From NCBI RefSeq assembly GCF_018785315.1, contig NZ_WQPN01000036.1, positions 22,520 through 86,519 on the forward strand: a stretch of DNA of 64,000 nucleotides, written 5' to 3'. The notes below the pieces were generated by a model. That model was given only the letters and a program-made list of their open reading frames with translations, was not told the DNA's origin and made no database searches. Every line of letters starts with the position of its first letter. Position 1 is the stretch's first letter. This DNA is from Clostridium sp. MCC353 (GTDB lineage Bacteria; Bacillota; Clostridia; Lachnospirales; Lachnospiraceae). Below are positions 17,597-26,798 of the stretch, piece by piece. Both the position numbers and the translations under genes were made by a program.

Positions 17597-19035
17597 AGGC
17601 AATTATGGTTATGTTTGACTCTTTAAACCGGCACATGCTTCCACCGTATGGATATAAGGATATTGTTGCGCCAAACTTTCAACGGCTTGCGAAAAAAACG
17701 ATAACTTTTGATCACTGTTACGCAGGAAGTTTACCTTGTATGCCGGCAAGAAGGGAATTGCATACAGGCAGGTATAATTTTTTACATAGAAGCTGGGGTC
17801 CATTAGAACCGTACGATGATTCCATGCCGGAAATTTTGAAAAGAAACGGAATTTACACGCATCTTACAACGGATCATTGGCATTATTGGGAGGAAGGAGA
17901 CTGTTGGAAGGGACGCTTGAAGTGGGAGGTTCCGCCGCATATCGGAGGCCGGAAGGATGCTTGTGGAAGGCAAGAATACATCAACCGCTATTATATGAAA
18001 GCAGAAGAGAATCAGTCGATTGCCGTAAATTTTGCCAATGGCCTGGAATTCATCGAAAATAATCATGGGGAGACTCATTGGTTTTTACAACTGGAAAATT
18101 TTGATCCCCATGAACCATTCTTTACGCCTCAGAAATACAAAGAATATTATAAGGATAATTATAACGGAGTGATGTTTGATTGGCCTGGGTATCATGAAAT
18201 AACGGAAACTCAGGAGCAGGTAGAGCATTGTATTAACGAATACAAGGCACTTGTTACAATGTGCGATTATTATCTTGGAAAAGTGCTGGATTTAATGGAT
18301 CAGTATGATATGTGGGATGATACGTTGCTAATTGTCAATACCGATCACGGATTCCTTTTAGGCGAACACAACTGGTGGGGAAAAGTTATGATGCCTTATT
18401 TTAATGAAATTGCCCATACACCACTGTTTATATGGGATCCACGTGCAAAAGCAGCAGGAGAAAGAAGGCAGGCACTGGTACAGACCATTGACCTTGCACC
18501 GACCATCCTTGATTTTTTTGGCCTGGAGATTCCTGAAAATATGCAGGGAAAAGCTCTTTTGAAGGTTATGAAGGATGACAGCAAAATAAGAGATTATGCT
18601 TTGTTTGGACAACATGGGGTACATGTAAATATTACGGATGGAAGATATGTATATATGAGAGCACCTGTTAAAGGGAAAGAAAATGAGTTGTTTAATTATG
18701 TAATCATGCCCAATAGTTATCCAGGTGGAATTGGTGTGGAAGAGATGAATTCTGTAGAAGCATTTGCCGGATTTAATTTTACAAAAGGAATGCCGGTATG
18801 GAAGATGAAGGGAGGATATGGAATCAAAACAATGGGATTCCCACCAAAAAAGCTATTAGAATTTGGCACATTGCTTTATGATTTGGAAGAAGATCCGATG
18901 CAGGAACATCCAATCAAAGATGAAGAAGTAGAAAAGCGTATGAAAATCAATATGGTTCAGCTAATGATGGAAAATGATGCTCCAGAAGAACAGTATATCA
19001 GGATTGGTCTGGAATTAGAACGCAGTCTGTTTTAG
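17593..19035 (+). CDS. Type I (formylglycine) sulfatase, Cys-type
   Basis: A 480-residue enzyme of the alkaline phosphatase/arylsulfatase superfamily that removes sulfate esters. The activation motif CMPARRELHTGR (near residue 48) has the CxPxR core, so Cys is converted to formylglycine, which in anaerobes needs an anSME radical enzyme; none is in this window. Metal-binding MFDSLNRH at the N-terminus and NTDHGFLLGEHNWWGK near residue 250 are present. There is no signal peptide, so it acts inside the cell after uptake by the GPH transporter. Start 17593 has GAGG 7 bases upstream; 17587 (MHMKAI) is the alternative. Confidence 0.93.
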   Translation: MKAIMVMFDSLNRHMLPPYGYKDIVAPNFQRLAKKTITFDHCYAGSLPCMPARRELHTGRYNFLHRSWGPLEPYDDSMPEILKRNGIYTHLTTDHWHYWEEGDCWKGRLKWEVPPHIGGRKDACGRQEYINRYYMKAEENQSIAVNFANGLEFIENNHGETHWFLQLENFDPHEPFFTPQKYKEYYKDNYNGVMFDWPGYHEITETQEQVEHCINEYKALVTMCDYYLGKVLDLMDQYDMWDDTLLIVNTDHGFLLGEHNWWGKVMMPYFNEIAHTPLFIWDPRAKAAGERRQALVQTIDLAPTILDFFGLEIPENMQGKALLKVMKDDSKIRDYALFGQHGVHVNITDGRYVYMRAPVKGKENELFNYVIMPNSYPGGIGVEEMNSVEAFAGFNFTKGMPVWKMKGGYGIKTMGFPPKKLLEFGTLLYDLEEDPMQEHPIKDEEVEKRMKINMVQLMMENDAPEEQYIRIGLELERSLF

Positions 19036-19059
19036 CAGTCAGAAAAATTTAGTGGAAAG

Positions 19060-19896
19060 ATGGGGAAAAAATACGTGTTTTATGATAAAGTAAAAGAAAG
19101 TGCAGAATATATTCTCTCTAGAATCAATATGCCTGTAGACGTAGCGGTTATATTAGGAAGTGGCCTTGGAAAAATTGTGGATACCATGAAAGAAAAAGTG
19201 ATAATACCCTATCAGGATATACCGAATTTTCCTCAAAGTACAGTATCAGGGCATGCGGGAAATCTGGTATTTGGTAAAATCGGAGAGACAAAGCTCATTA
19301 CATTTCAGGGAAGATTTCATTATTATGAAGGCTTTACAATGAAGGAAGTAGCCTATCCGGTATATGTTATGAAGCTTCTTGGAATCAGGAATATGATTGT
19401 TACAAATGCCTGTGGTGGAATTAATGAAACATTTGCGCCAGGAGATTTGATGATTATTGATGATTTTATTAATTCACTGGATGTGAATCCGTTGATCGGA
19501 GAAAATGATGAGAGATTTGGTCCGCGTTTCCCTGATATGTCAGAGCCCTACAATACAATTCTGAGAGAAAAAGCAGAAAAAACAGCATATGAATTGGGAA
19601 TTAACCCGAAGCATGGTGTTTATACATTTTTTCAGGGACCTTATTACGAAACCGCAGCTGAAATCCGTAGATTCAAGACAGCAGGAAGCGACGCGATTGG
19701 AATGTCTACTGTACCCGAGACCATTGCAGCAAACCATATGGGAATCCGGACACTTGGAATTGCATGTATTACCAATATGGCAACTGGACTTCGTACCGGA
19801 CATCACAGTCATCAGGAGGTAGTCGCAATTGCAGAACAGTCAAGTGATAAGCTGTGTATGTGGATTGAACAATTATTAGACACGTGGGATAAGTAA
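19060..19896 (+). CDS. Purine nucleoside phosphorylase (PNP/MTAP family)
   Basis: A 278-residue cytoplasmic phosphorylase that splits purine nucleosides with phosphate into base and ribose-1-phosphate. Family marks: VILGSGLGKI (phosphate loop) near residue 30, STVSGHAGNLVFG, GRFHYYEGF near 87, VTNACGGINETFAPGDLMII near 115-135, and GSDAIGMSTVPETIAANHMG near 210. The length fits trimeric class I PNP. It is an unexpected partner of a sulfatase and sugar transporter; the gene follows the sulfatase by 24 bases, so they share a transcript. Confidence 0.92.
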   Translation: MGKKYVFYDKVKESAEYILSRINMPVDVAVILGSGLGKIVDTMKEKVIIPYQDIPNFPQSTVSGHAGNLVFGKIGETKLITFQGRFHYYEGFTMKEVAYPVYVMKLLGIRNMIVTNACGGINETFAPGDLMIIDDFINSLDVNPLIGENDERFGPRFPDMSEPYNTILREKAEKTAYELGINPKHGVYTFFQGPYYETAAEIRRFKTAGSDAIGMSTVPETIAANHMGIRTLGIACITNMATGLRTGHHSHQEVVAIAEQSSDKLCMWIEQLLDTWDK

Positions 19897-19919
19897 AATA
19901 TAGACAGGGGAGAAGTATC

Positions 19920-20627
19920 ATGGGAAATTATAACTGTTCTGATTTATACCAAATAGTCCGAATTACCAATGAAATTGGCTGGAAAGAAAAAGTAACGGCA
20001 AATTGGTTAAAAACATATACACATGACTATATGAGAGCCAGAACAGTTCCTTCTGGAAGAACACTTTGCAGGCAGGACGATTTTGAAGGTTATGTCCATT
20101 ATGTCGTTCAAGGGAGATACTTTCATTACAGAGGTTCAAAAGAAGGGAAGATAAATCTGCTGTCAATAAGGGATAAACCTGATTGGATTGGTATTGACAG
20201 AATCCTAACTCCGGAAACTGCAAATCCCACGGATAATCTGACATTGGAGGAATGTATTGTTCTGGATATAAAAAGTGAATATTTTATCCAATGTATCAGA
20301 GAGAGCAGTGATTTTTCCATTTATATTATTAAAAATCTGTTAAACAAACTATCATTAATATCGCGGAAATCAGACAGGATGGTATTCCATAATGCGAAAG
20401 AACATCTGATTTTTTATATTCTTATCTACTGGAACAACCATTATGACGGGAGCCAGGAATGTGTAGTTCAGTTAAAGAATGATTACATCGCGGAAGATAT
20501 GGGGATTTGTGTCAGAACACTATATCGCGCATTAAATGATCTGAAAGAAGATGGGCTGATAAAAATAAGGAAACGAAATATTGTTGTGAATCAATCACAG
20601 ATTCAAAAGATTCGGGAGTTCTTCTAA
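19920..20627 (+). CDS. Crp/Fnr-family transcription regulator
   Basis: A 235-residue regulator. Residues about 35-150 form a cyclic-nucleotide-binding-type beta barrel and residues about 165-235 a Crp-type winged helix (DYIAEDMGICVRTLYRALNDLKEDGLI) with the recognition helix RTLYRALNDL. The barrel lacks an obvious cAMP phosphate-binding cassette, as in many Firmicutes members, and there are no clustered cysteines of FNR type. GGGGAGAAG precedes the start. It probably binds the palindrome at 16071-16088 and activates its own cluster. Confidence 0.87.
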   Translation: MGNYNCSDLYQIVRITNEIGWKEKVTANWLKTYTHDYMRARTVPSGRTLCRQDDFEGYVHYVVQGRYFHYRGSKEGKINLLSIRDKPDWIGIDRILTPETANPTDNLTLEECIVLDIKSEYFIQCIRESSDFSIYIIKNLLNKLSLISRKSDRMVFHNAKEHLIFYILIYWNNHYDGSQECVVQLKNDYIAEDMGICVRTLYRALNDLKEDGLIKIRKRNIVVNQSQIQKIREFF

Positions 20628-20684
20628 GCGATGATTTAAAAACTAAACGCTATGTGATTTACAATTACTCAGGGAGATAATATT

Positions 20685-21542
20685 ATGTATAAGAAAATTA
20701 AATCAGAAATAACACAGCCGGATATGATTCTATATTCCAATATTGTATATAGTAACAAATTTAATGATTTTTTACAAACCACTATTCCGCTGGAAGTAAA
20801 TATCATACGTCCTTTTTATCAATTGAGGAGCTGGGAAAAACGTCCGCTTCTAATCTGGATGTCTGGTGGTGCATTCAGAAATTCAACCCCTATGAGAAAC
20901 ATCCCTGAAATGACAGAATATGCAAAACAAGGGTTTGTCGTAGCGTGCATCCGCTACCGGACAAGTAGCGAATCGGTGTTTCCGGCTCCTCTTGAGGACA
21001 TTAAAACTGCAATCCGATTTTTAAAATATCATCATGAAACATATGGGATTGACCCTGACAAGGTGATAATTGCCGGACACTCTGCTGGCGCATATCTGGC
21101 CATTATGGCAGCAGTGACAGGCGGCACCGGACTTTTTGAGACAGCTGAATGGAACGGCTGTTCAAGTACTGTTAATGGAGCGGTCAGTATATCAGGTGGT
21201 GATATGTTTTTGGAAAATGTTGAGACACAGGTACCTGGAAGGGAAATCAACCCATTGGATTTGTTAATGGGATGTGATCTAGAGAAGCATCCGGAGAAAA
21301 AAAGGGTGGCATCTGCAGCAAATTATTTAAGTAAAGATACTGCTCCGATTCTGATGATCCATGGAGAATGTGATGAGATGATTTCTATTGACGGCAGCAA
21401 AGCTTTTTATGAACGATTAATTTCGGCAGGCGTTCGTGCTGATTTCTATGAAGTTGAGGGTGAAGGGCATGGTTCCCTTGGTTTACGGCAACCGACAATC
21501 CATAAAATCGTCGTAGATTTTATAGAGGACATCTTTAAATAA
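20685..21542 (+). CDS. Alpha/beta hydrolase (esterase/deacetylase type)
   Basis: A 285-residue cytoplasmic hydrolase. The nucleophile elbow is GHSAGAYLA near residue 130. The oxyanion segment reads MSGGAF instead of the HGGG of the hormone-sensitive lipase group. The C-terminal acid and histidine fit ILMIHGECDEMISI and GEGHGSLG. Likely removes acetyl or other acyl esters from a sugar taken up by the GPH transporter. GGGAG lies before the ATG. It is the last gene of the cluster, about 58 bases after the regulator. Confidence 0.85.
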   Translation: MYKKIKSEITQPDMILYSNIVYSNKFNDFLQTTIPLEVNIIRPFYQLRSWEKRPLLIWMSGGAFRNSTPMRNIPEMTEYAKQGFVVACIRYRTSSESVFPAPLEDIKTAIRFLKYHHETYGIDPDKVIIAGHSAGAYLAIMAAVTGGTGLFETAEWNGCSSTVNGAVSISGGDMFLENVETQVPGREINPLDLLMGCDLEKHPEKKRVASAANYLSKDTAPILMIHGECDEMISIDGSKAFYERLISAGVRADFYEVEGEGHGSLGLRQPTIHKIVVDFIEDIFK

Positions 21543-21979
21543 ATGTATAAATCTCAAGGCGGCTCAGTATTGAGACTTGTTGATTGATCAGTTACATAGA
21601 AGTGACTTCGGTTCAGAGCCAGAACTGTTCCAATTGGTATGGATCTAGGTGCCTGGTCCGAAGGTCCTGCATTATTAGATGTGGGGGATTAGCTTACGGA
21701 CATTAGAAGGGCCCAAAAATGTTTTGCCATATGATTATCTGAAATGGCATTAACGATAACAAAACTGTTATCGCACTATGCGATTTTAGGTATTTTACTT
21801 GATGCATAATTTCATATATACTTTTAACAAGTCAATTTGATAAAGTGCCGAAGAGCATGCAGCATGCTGAGCGGATTCAAAATGCCTTGGTGGCGGAGTT
21901 GCCGTAAATACCCTATGCTCTGAGCATGAGGACTTTCAGGCATCCCGCTGTCAGGGCATTTTCTGCTTCCTGACGGCTG
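21543..21979. other. Gene-free stretch between esterase and LysR genes
   Basis: About 440 bases without a supportable gene. Visible features are a 7-bp inverted repeat CGATAAC/GTTATCG at 21754-21773 and a GCATGC-GCATGC repeat near 21855. A short open frame ending at the TAA near 21917 (FDKVPKSMQHAERIQNALVAELP) may be the tail of a lost gene. I see no promoter or RNA I can name. Confidence 0.4.
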
Positions 21980-22849
21980 TCAGGAGTCTTGGTGGTAAAA
22001 GCCGGTGATATACTTGTGGAATTCCTTTATTACAGCGGTCTGGTACCGGTCTGGGTTGGGAACGAGATAGATATAGCGGCGGCATGGCACATCCGTGATT
22101 TCCAGAAAATGCATGGGGTGCTCAGGGCTGGTAAACCAGTTTAAATGAGGCAGAATGGATATGCCTGCATTTTCAAACAAGAGATTCTGCAGCACAGTGG
22201 ACTTTTCCGTCTGGGCGGCGATCCTGGGCCGGAAACCGGCGCTGGAGCAGCATTCAACAGCGATATCATAGAAATCGTTATGGTTGTCCAGAAGGATGAA
22301 GTCCTCGAGGCTCAGCTCGGCTAAGGCAACACCCTTCTGGCGGGACAGAGGATGCTGTTCATTGACGACTACATAGAGCTGCTCGCTGGTGAGCAGGTTC
22401 CCGGTGTTTCCGGTGTCAGGCCGGAACGAGGAATAGAGGAGAAAATCAGCGTTTGCTGGAAAGGATCCTGTATTTTCATTCATCAGATTGAAGTTGATGT
22501 CAGGATGGCTCTTTTTAAACTCGGCCACCGGCCGGGTGAGAAGGGTGGAGGCGGAGCGGATAGCAATTGTGATGCGTGCCGCCGCCTGCCTGTTTATCTC
22601 TTCCATCTCCTTTTTTGTATTCTGAAGAAGGTTTAAGATTTGGTCCACAGCGCGCAGAAATAATTTGCCGTTATCATTTAAGATGATCCGGTTTTTGCTA
22701 TGGTCAAAAAGGGGATATCCCAGCTCGTCTTCCAGACGGCGGATGGACCGGGTCAGCGCCGGCTGGGCGATCTGAAGCTTCCGAGAAGCTTCTGTTATAT
22801 GTTCTAATTCCGCAACCACTTTAAAATATTCCAGGGTATGAATGTCCAT
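21980..22849 (-). CDS. LysR-family transcription regulator
   Basis: A 289-residue regulator transcribed away from the DUF3604 gene. Residues 1-60 are a LysR winged helix (MDIHTLEYFKVVAELEHIT, then ASRKLQIAQPALTRSIRRLE); the rest is the periplasmic-binding-like effector domain. AGGAGG stands 7 bases before the ATG on the minus strand. By the usual LysR arrangement it should control the divergent DUF3604-permease pair. The effector is unknown, plausibly the organic acid handled by the permease. Confidence 0.93.
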   Translation of the reverse strand: MDIHTLEYFKVVAELEHITEASRKLQIAQPALTRSIRRLEDELGYPLFDHSKNRIILNDNGKLFLRAVDQILNLLQNTKKEMEEINRQAAARITIAIRSASTLLTRPVAEFKKSHPDINFNLMNENTGSFPANADFLLYSSFRPDTGNTGNLLTSEQLYVVVNEQHPLSRQKGVALAELSLEDFILLDNHNDFYDIAVECCSSAGFRPRIAAQTEKSTVLQNLLFENAGISILPHLNWFTSPEHPMHFLEITDVPCRRYIYLVPNPDRYQTAVIKEFHKYITGFYHQDS

Positions 22850-22926
22850 GTCATAACCTCCTGTTCTGTCAATTGACTTTATTTTAAAGGATAAGCGGAG
22901 AAATTACAAGATCAGCAGCAGGAGAG

Positions 22927-23139
22927 TGTGAAAAATAAACCTGATGGCTTATTTTCACACCCAAATTTGTGCCGGAGCCACAAATTTGAATCGCAGCTGG
23001 GAATCTGAAATTCTCAGTGCGTGCCTGCACAGCGCAGAATATGCACAACGCGGAATATGCACAACGCGGAATATGCACAACGCGGAATATGTGCAGCGCA
23101 GAATATGCGCATTAAAACGCTCCGGCATGGAGGATTAAT
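22927..23139 (+). promoter_or_regulatory. Structured leader element, copy 1
   Basis: First of three related leaders in the window. In order: hairpin TGTGAAAAATAA/TTATTTTCACA (22927-22959); perfect 10-bp hairpin CAAATTTGTG (22962-22971)/CACAAATTTG (22979-22988) with loop CCGGAGC (22972-22978); a weaker hairpin with GAAATTCTCAG (about 22999-23017); five 16-base units (23031-23110); then GCTCCGG (23119-23125), CAT, and ribosome site GGAGG (23129-23133), 6 bases before the DUF3604 ATG. The loop CCGGAGC is exactly complementary to GCTCCGG, which makes a pseudoknot or an alternative pairing possible. Not recognised as a named RNA family. Confidence 0.8.
23031..23110 (+). repeat. Five tandem 16-base units within leader copy 1
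   Basis: Units start at 23031, 23047, 23063, 23079 and 23095. The basic form is AACGCGGAATATGCAC; the first and last read AGCGCAGAATATGCRC. Each is a near-palindrome able to form a small hairpin. Units 2 and 3 are identical. No spacers occur, so it is not a CRISPR array. Confidence 0.9.
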
Positions 23140-25338
23140 ATGAGACTGAATGAAGAATTTATGGGGCGGGTTGTGATGAGCCCCGACACCGATGTTACGG
23201 CCGGAGAAGTGTCCAGCTGGACCTTTACTTTTACAGCTGGCAAGTACGGAATTGATGAAGGGGGCACGTTCCGGATCGCATGGCGCAGCGTCAGCGACTG
23301 GGAAGCGCCTCAGTTTGACAACCCAAAAGGATTTGCCTATACGACGGCGGTGACGGACGGGGAGGCGGATATATTCTGCAGTTACGCTTCTTATATCCGT
23401 CCTTTTGGCAACAGCATCCTGTTTCAGGTGAGAAACGGCTTTTTAAAAGAAGGCGATCAGGTTACCATCGTTTTAGGCGACAGAAGCAAGGGCGGACCCG
23501 GCATGAGGGCGCAGTCCTTCTGTGAAAGGGAGCACGAGTTCCGTTTCCTCATCGATCCCTGCGGAACCGGGCGTTATGAGGAACTTCCGGGACGTCCCGT
23601 GGTGAGAATCGTGGCAGGAAGAGCCCACGAGATCCAGGCGGTCATTCCGGGTACTGTTCGGACCGGGGAGCCCTTTGACTGTGTGGTGAGAAGCTTAGAC
23701 GAGTTTGGCAACCCCACTCCGCTGCTGGAGAGCAGGGTATATCTGAGCATACCTGAGTTCAAGGGGAGCAGACTGCCCGAGGAAGTGCGCCTTACGGGTG
23801 AATGCGGAGGAAGCATCCGGGTCTCCGGACTGGAAGTATATGAGGAAGGCTGTTTCCATGTGGAAATCAGCACGGAAGACGGCGTTTACACAGCGGTCAG
23901 CAATGCGTCCTGTGCGGTCCGGGAACCGGAATACCGCCTCTATTGGGGGGACATGCACGCCCAGACCAGCTATACGGTAGGAACAGGCAGCCTGGATGAT
24001 TATTATTCCTTTGCCAGGCAGAAAGCGGCCCTGGATTTCACCGGATGGCAGGGAAATGATTTCGAAGTGGACGATATCAAATGGGATTCTGTCCGTGAGA
24101 AAACGAAGGAGTACAACGAAGAGAATAAGTTCCTGGTATTTTTAGGTTATGAATGGTCCGGCATCACGCCTCTGGGCGGGGATTACAATGTCTTTTTCAA
24201 GGGAGACAATGAGCATTTCTATCCCAGCAGCAACTGGACGGCTATGAAAAATGTGGACCCGGAGAGGAACGCCAGCCCGGTATCCGAACTCTGGGATATC
24301 TTTAAAGGAAGAGACGACGTGATGCTGATTCCCCATATTGGAGGCAGATACGGAAACCTGGATTTCTTCAATCCGGAGTTTTCCAGCGTGATCGAGATCC
24401 ATTCCCATCACGGAACTTTTGAGTGGTTCGCCATGGAGGCCATGAAGCGCAGGCTGAAGGTGGGATTTATTGCCACCAGCGATGATCACACCTGCCGTCC
24501 GGGACTTTCCTATCCCCTGAGCGGAAACGGCAAATCAGCATCCAGCGCCTTTGATGTGGCATCCGGCTTTACCGGCGTATTCGCCAAGGATCTGACCAAA
24601 GAGAGCGTATGGGAGGCCATCCGGGCCAGACGGTGCTATGCATCCTCCTTTGACCGGGTTTATATGGACGTATCGGTAAACGGACACAGGATGGGAGAGG
24701 AATTTGACACCACGGAAGCGCTGAAGCTCCGGTTAAATGCATCCGGCACCTATCCGGTTGACAATGTGAAGATCTATGACTGGGACCGCCTGGTGGCCGA
24801 TCTGGACATGCAGGAAAAGGACGAGAAGAAGATCCGCGTGCGCTGGAGCGGCGTTATGAGACGCGGCCGCAATAAATCTGCTTCCTGGAACGGAGATATC
24901 TATGTGAGAAACGGCCGTCTCACAGGTGCAGAAGAATACGCCTTTGACCGGAACGACCAGGGTATCAAGCAGTGTTCGGACAAATTTGTAAAATGGGTTT
25001 CTTCCACATCGGGAGATTACGACGGCCTCTATCTGACAATAGACGGAGATGAGAGCACAACCCTGGATTTCTGTACGGAACGCGGAAGCTTCAGCGTATC
25101 CTTAAAGGAGATCTATGAAGGAAAGAAGAGCTTTTCCATGGGAGGAGAGAATCTGCTGGTGGAATTCGAGAAGGCGAACCGGGAGATTGCTTCCAGGGAG
25201 GAAGAGACGGATAAGAGATCGGTTTCCCTGGAATTCGAACTGGAAGAGGTATCAGGAGAACACGCTTACTGGGTTAAGGTCACACAGGATAACGGCAATG
25301 CCGCATGGTCTTCTCCTGTGTTTGTGAACAGAGGATAA
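23140..25338 (+). CDS. DUF3604 family protein (PHP-like metal-dependent hydrolase)
   Basis: A 732-residue cytoplasmic protein with no signal peptide. An N-terminal beta-rich part (about 1-265) is followed by a DUF3604 domain (about 265-690). Candidate metal ligands are in YWGDMHAQTSY near 268, IPHIGGRYG near 398, EIHSHHGTFEW near 420 and ATSDDHTCRPG near 447, which look like a PHP-type phosphoesterase site. The reaction is unproven for most members. Its ribosome site belongs to the structured leader. It shares an operon with the DctM-like permease, suggesting hydrolysis of an imported compound. Confidence 0.82.
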   Translation: MRLNEEFMGRVVMSPDTDVTAGEVSSWTFTFTAGKYGIDEGGTFRIAWRSVSDWEAPQFDNPKGFAYTTAVTDGEADIFCSYASYIRPFGNSILFQVRNGFLKEGDQVTIVLGDRSKGGPGMRAQSFCEREHEFRFLIDPCGTGRYEELPGRPVVRIVAGRAHEIQAVIPGTVRTGEPFDCVVRSLDEFGNPTPLLESRVYLSIPEFKGSRLPEEVRLTGECGGSIRVSGLEVYEEGCFHVEISTEDGVYTAVSNASCAVREPEYRLYWGDMHAQTSYTVGTGSLDDYYSFARQKAALDFTGWQGNDFEVDDIKWDSVREKTKEYNEENKFLVFLGYEWSGITPLGGDYNVFFKGDNEHFYPSSNWTAMKNVDPERNASPVSELWDIFKGRDDVMLIPHIGGRYGNLDFFNPEFSSVIEIHSHHGTFEWFAMEAMKRRLKVGFIATSDDHTCRPGLSYPLSGNGKSASSAFDVASGFTGVFAKDLTKESVWEAIRARRCYASSFDRVYMDVSVNGHRMGEEFDTTEALKLRLNASGTYPVDNVKIYDWDRLVADLDMQEKDEKKIRVRWSGVMRRGRNKSASWNGDIYVRNGRLTGAEEYAFDRNDQGIKQCSDKFVKWVSSTSGDYDGLYLTIDGDESTTLDFCTERGSFSVSLKEIYEGKKSFSMGGENLLVEFEKANREIASREEETDKRSVSLEFELEEVSGEHAYWVKVTQDNGNAAWSSPVFVNRG

Positions 25339-25352
25339 GACAAAAGAGGTGG

Positions 25353-26744
25353 ATGAGTATGTATATAGTATTAATACCGGTTTTATTTTTAATTGTAGTC
25401 AGTGTATGTAAGAAGATCCCCCTGATCGGGGGGCGGCTTCTGGCCGCATTTTTTGGGGCGGGCATCTTAGCCATGCTTTTGGGCGGAGTGTATAATCCGG
25501 TCCAGTGGATTAATCCATGGATCGACGGTATCAACAGGGTGGCATTTATCATCTGGATCGTCATATTCGGTTCTTTCTTTTCCATGCTGCAGATCGAAAC
25601 GGGCGCCATGCAGACTGTGCTCAACGTTCTGAGAGCCATGTTCGGCCATACTCCCCAGGGGCTGGTGCTGGCTGTATTGCTGGCCCTCTATATGGGCGGT
25701 TCTATGCTGGGAACTGTGGCGGCCGTGGGCGCCGTAGTCGGTATGCTGATCGTTCCCGCCCTGGATGACATGGGGCTTTCGCCGGAACTCATCTGCGCGA
25801 CCATAGTGACAGGAGGTTCCATGGGAGCCATCATGCCGCCTATCTCCAACGCGGTTAACGTGGCGGCCGGAATCATCGGAATCGATCCAATGCCCATCAT
25901 CCAGATCAGTTATGTGACGGTGGGAATCGGCCTGGTGCTGATCAGCCTTTTCTTCTGCAAAGTGTATATCGGCAAGAGATATTCCATGCCGGCCCATCTG
26001 ATTCCCCAGGAATCCGCAGGGACCATATTCAAGAGGGAATGGAAGACTTTGATTCCACTGGCTGTGTTGATTGTGATCATTATGTTAAACAGCATTCCAT
26101 CCATCGCTTTCGACCTTCCAGGCTGGCTGCTTAAACAGATTCCGTTTGGAGAGGCAAATTTTTACCAGGCATTTAAAAAAGTGAAGATATTCGGCACGCT
26201 GACCAACAACATTGTGCTGTCCCTTCTGATCGCAATCGGCATCTCTTATCTGATGTATCCGAAGCTCCGTGTTAACGCGTTTACCAAGCTGTCTAAATCA
26301 TTCAGAAATGTGCAGAGCAGCGTTATGATCCAGATTGCGGCGGGATTTTTCCTGGGCGCATTCAGCATTGGCGGACAGCTTCAGGTGATCGCGGCCTGGG
26401 CAGGTAATTTAAACGCCACCCTGCTCAAGATGGGAGGCAGCTTTTCCCTGGTGCTGGCAGGCATGATCATGGGATCTCAGAGCACGTCCCAGACCCTTCT
26501 GACGCCGATCATCGGGCCGTCCTGGATCGCAGCCGGGGTGACACCGGTTCATGCGGCGGTGGCCAGCGCCCATCTGGCGGCGGCCGGGCAGGGCCTGCCT
26601 CCCGCGGACCTCAATACGTTTATCATCGCGGGACTGGTCGCTTCCATTTTGCAGAAAAAAGTTGATCCTTTAAAATCTATGTATTATACGACTGTATATT
26701 GTATTTATCTGTTTATTGTTGGCGTTCTGTTCCTGTATATCTAA
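25353..26744 (+). CDS. DctM-like organic-anion permease
   Basis: A 463-residue membrane protein with about 11-12 helices. The segments GGSMLGTVAAVGAVVGMLIVPA and GGSMGAIMPPISNAVNVAAG (residues about 125-185) resemble the TRAP large-subunit (DctM)/ion-transporter superfamily loops, and a matching second half contains GSQSTSQTLLTPIIGPSW. No TRAP small subunit or binding protein is next to it, so it may work as a single-component symporter. Start 25353 (MSMYIV) has AAAGAGGTGG upstream; the frame opens earlier inside DUF3604. A clear terminator follows. Confidence 0.72.
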   Translation: MSMYIVLIPVLFLIVVSVCKKIPLIGGRLLAAFFGAGILAMLLGGVYNPVQWINPWIDGINRVAFIIWIVIFGSFFSMLQIETGAMQTVLNVLRAMFGHTPQGLVLAVLLALYMGGSMLGTVAAVGAVVGMLIVPALDDMGLSPELICATIVTGGSMGAIMPPISNAVNVAAGIIGIDPMPIIQISYVTVGIGLVLISLFFCKVYIGKRYSMPAHLIPQESAGTIFKREWKTLIPLAVLIVIIMLNSIPSIAFDLPGWLLKQIPFGEANFYQAFKKVKIFGTLTNNIVLSLLIAIGISYLMYPKLRVNAFTKLSKSFRNVQSSVMIQIAAGFFLGAFSIGGQLQVIAAWAGNLNATLLKMGGSFSLVLAGMIMGSQSTSQTLLTPIIGPSWIAAGVTPVHAAVASAHLAAAGQGLPPADLNTFIIAGLVASILQKKVDPLKSMYYTTVYCIYLFIVGVLFLYI

Positions 26745-26761
26745 ATGCGGGAAACAGACAT

Positions 26762-26798
26762 AAAGGGGCTGTAAATCACTGATTTCAGCCCCTTTTTA
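26762..26798 (+). terminator. Rho-independent terminator after the permease
   Basis: AAAGGGGCTG at 26762-26771 and CAGCCCCTTT at 26786-26795 pair perfectly and are followed by T. It ends the DUF3604-permease transcript. Confidence 0.92.

Noticed and set aside
23031..23110. CRISPR-like array
   Set aside because: The 16-base units are contiguous, without unique spacers and without cas genes nearby.
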